Shown here: in pieces, positions 62,489-64,000 of the stretch
How the letters are laid out: each line of letters starts with the position of its first letter
How positions within the stretch are numbered: the first letter of the stretch is position 1
Source: Ypsolopha sequella
Lineage: Eukaryota; Arthropoda; Insecta; Lepidoptera; Ypsolophidae
Reading direction: 5' to 3'
Assembly (NCBI GenBank): GCA_934047225.1
Contig: OW204012.1
Location: forward strand, 15,376,001-15,440,000
Length of the DNA stretch: 64,000 nt
Translations under genes and position numbers: made by a program
The notes under the pieces: generated by a model
What the model saw: only the letters and a program-made list of their open reading frames with translations
Told to the model about the DNA's origin: nothing
Database searches by the model: none

Positions 62489-64000
62489 ATGGAATCAGAA
62501 CAAAGATCTTATTGTCGATTGTGTGCAGATCTGACCCCAAACGGTAAATTATTTAATTTACTATTAGATACAGAAAGATGCCGAGAAGTCGTCGAAAAAC
62601 TAATTCGACTGAGGCACGAATTTATAAACATATTCAGGGATCAAATTCTTCCGAAAACCGTGTGCTACTTGTGTTTGGATGCTCTGTACAGATCAGCTGC
62701 TTTTATAGAAAAAGTAGAAAAGTCTCAAATGGCATTAAAAAGCCTGTTTGGCGCTAATAACATGAACAAAGAGCAATCCTGGAGGGACAAAAACGATTCT
62801 CAGTCGGACGCATATGAACGGCGCGGTAATGTTAAACATGAAACTTTTCAGCCAGTGGCTGACCACACAAACAGACTTGTAAATCATAAAGGATACAATA
62901 CCATTCTGCAGATCCCTGAAACCTTCCCGCAACCCAGTGCATCAACACTTCCTACAGATCTTCATCAGAAAGATCATGGAGAAAATTTGCAAAACTTACC
63001 AGAATACTCAAACAATCCCACTGAATTACAATATATGCCTAACGTAGCTAAGATTGTTAAGAAAAAGAAGAAACCACAGCCCTTACCAATCAGAGAAACA
63101 AATAAGATAGCTGATAAGACTTGGATGGGATATCCCTGGACTTGTGATATATGCTATGCCGGTTTCTCTGATGTGAATTTGCTAAGGGAACATACGAAAA
63201 GGGTTCACTGGAAATGCTTTGCCATGAAATGTGTGGATTGTTTAGATACAGCAGATTGTTATATCAGTTTTGTATATCATGTAAGGAATCATAGGCCATT
63301 TTTAAAGTGAGTATAATTTAGCTTTATATCTTTTGATAATATCTATAATTTATTTAAATACACATTTCTAATATACGATTATTTACTATTCCAGAGACTT
63401 TTGTCCGTATTGCAACTGCAATTACAAGGCCAATCAAAAAGAACACATTGCGCTGCATTTCAATGGTCCAGAGAAAATGTGTGACTGTTGTGGTCAAATA
63501 TTTTCTAATGCCAATGAACTACAAAACCATGTTGCTACGTACCAGCCTCCTAAACCAAAACGTCTGGCATCTATTGCTAGACTAAGACCTACGATCATAG
63601 ATGATAAAACTTGTGAGTTTTGTAACAAAGTATTCACAACTGCTGGCAGTGCCCGAGCACATAAACAGATCCATTCAGAACGTAAAAAAGACCATATTTG
63701 CGAAGTGTGCGGAAAAGATTTTTTCCGAAAAAGTGATTTGTCTCATCACCGTTTAATTCATGGGACAGCAGATCAAGTCTGTAAGATTTGTAAAAAGACT
63801 TTTGCAACCTTACAAAGACTTAGAAACCATGTTCTTACCCATTCTGCGGAGAAACCCTTTCAATGCTACATATGTAAAAGGAATTTTAGATTGAAACGAC
63901 AAATGAAGGACCACATGATAACCCATACGAACGAAAGACCATACAAGTGTGAATACTGCAATAAATGCTTTCGTTTTAAGAATACTTGGAAGTCTCATCA
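62489..64000 (+). CDS. ZAD-domain C2H2 zinc-finger protein (gene 2 of the pair), truncated by the window end
   Basis: Exon 1 is 62489-63306 (ATG, donor gtgagt), exon 2 starts at 63395 after tttactattccag and is still open at 64000. The ZAD has C9, C12, C59, C62, identical in spacing to gene 1, and the first ~85 residues are alike almost throughout (REVVEKL, LRHEFIN.FRD..LPKTVC). A long poorly conserved linker with KKKKKP follows, then fingers CDIC, CVDC, CPYC, CDCC, CEFC, CEVC, CKIC, CYIC and CEYC before the edge. Unlike gene 1 it has an intron between finger units. Nuclear regulator by family; target unknown. Confidence 0.93.

Noticed and set aside
1..64000. tRNA or rRNA genes
   Set aside because: I saw no cloverleaf with A and B boxes in proper spacing and no ribosomal RNA words, but a dedicated scan (tRNAscan-type) was not possible.

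Overview
The window looks like nuclear DNA of a moth or butterfly (Lepidoptera). The protein-coding genes are intron-containing insect orthologues, the intergenic DNA is AT-rich, and it is full of repeat families that I associate with lepidopteran genomes (short elements beginning or ending in an 'agggttccgtacc' word, Helitron-like pieces ending in 'gggtcgctagt', RTE-type reverse-transcriptase relics, many foldback MITEs). Species cannot be named from the sequence.

Layout. (1) 1-11144, plus strand: the 3' half of daughterless (da), the class I bHLH transcription factor (E-protein); upstream exons lie outside the window. Its exon for the acidic/basic region is present twice (2406-2495 and 5173-5268), with identical splice phases and different sequence. 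(2) 11145-17664: long AT-rich non-coding stretch (da 3' UTR plus intergenic DNA) holding several MITEs. (3) 48248 down to 17665, minus strand: a complete Nog1 (GTPBP4) gene, 16 coding exons over 30.6 kb, 649 residues by my splicing. Its introns carry three large minisatellites (69 bp x ~33, 26 bp x 25, 132 bp x ~38.8), a GC-rich 2.5-kb insertion and many transposon relics. Its exon 7, which encodes the G3 (DxPG) motif, is tandemly duplicated: five intact copies in a 172-bp unit, separated by only 22 bp. (4) 49047-52103, plus: intronless coding sequence of the mitochondrial presequence protease (PITRM1/PreP), head to head with Nog1. (5) 53349-57468, plus: three-exon METTL25-type methyltransferase-like gene. 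(6) 62128-60446, minus, and 62489 to the window end, plus: two paralogous ZAD-C2H2 zinc-finger genes arranged head to head over a 360-bp gap; the second runs off the window.

The genes do not form a pathway. Da is the general dimer partner for tissue-specific bHLH factors, Nog1 is a nucleolar GTPase of 60S assembly, PITRM1 clears mitochondrial targeting peptides, METTL25 is a poorly understood SAM-fold protein, and ZAD proteins are insect DNA-binding regulators.

The most interesting observations are the two duplicated-exon systems. In da, two phase-compatible basic-region exons each restore the same tyrosine codon at the junction, so a Da protein with an alternative DNA-contacting basic helix can be made. 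In Nog1, five G3-motif exons are separated by 22-bp spacers too short to splice, so only one could be included per transcript. Both are predictions from sequence; expression cannot be seen here. A third is an 11-unit higher-order duplication in the 132-bp array, and a fourth is a GC-rich insertion built from palindromes with different arms around a constant TTC loop.
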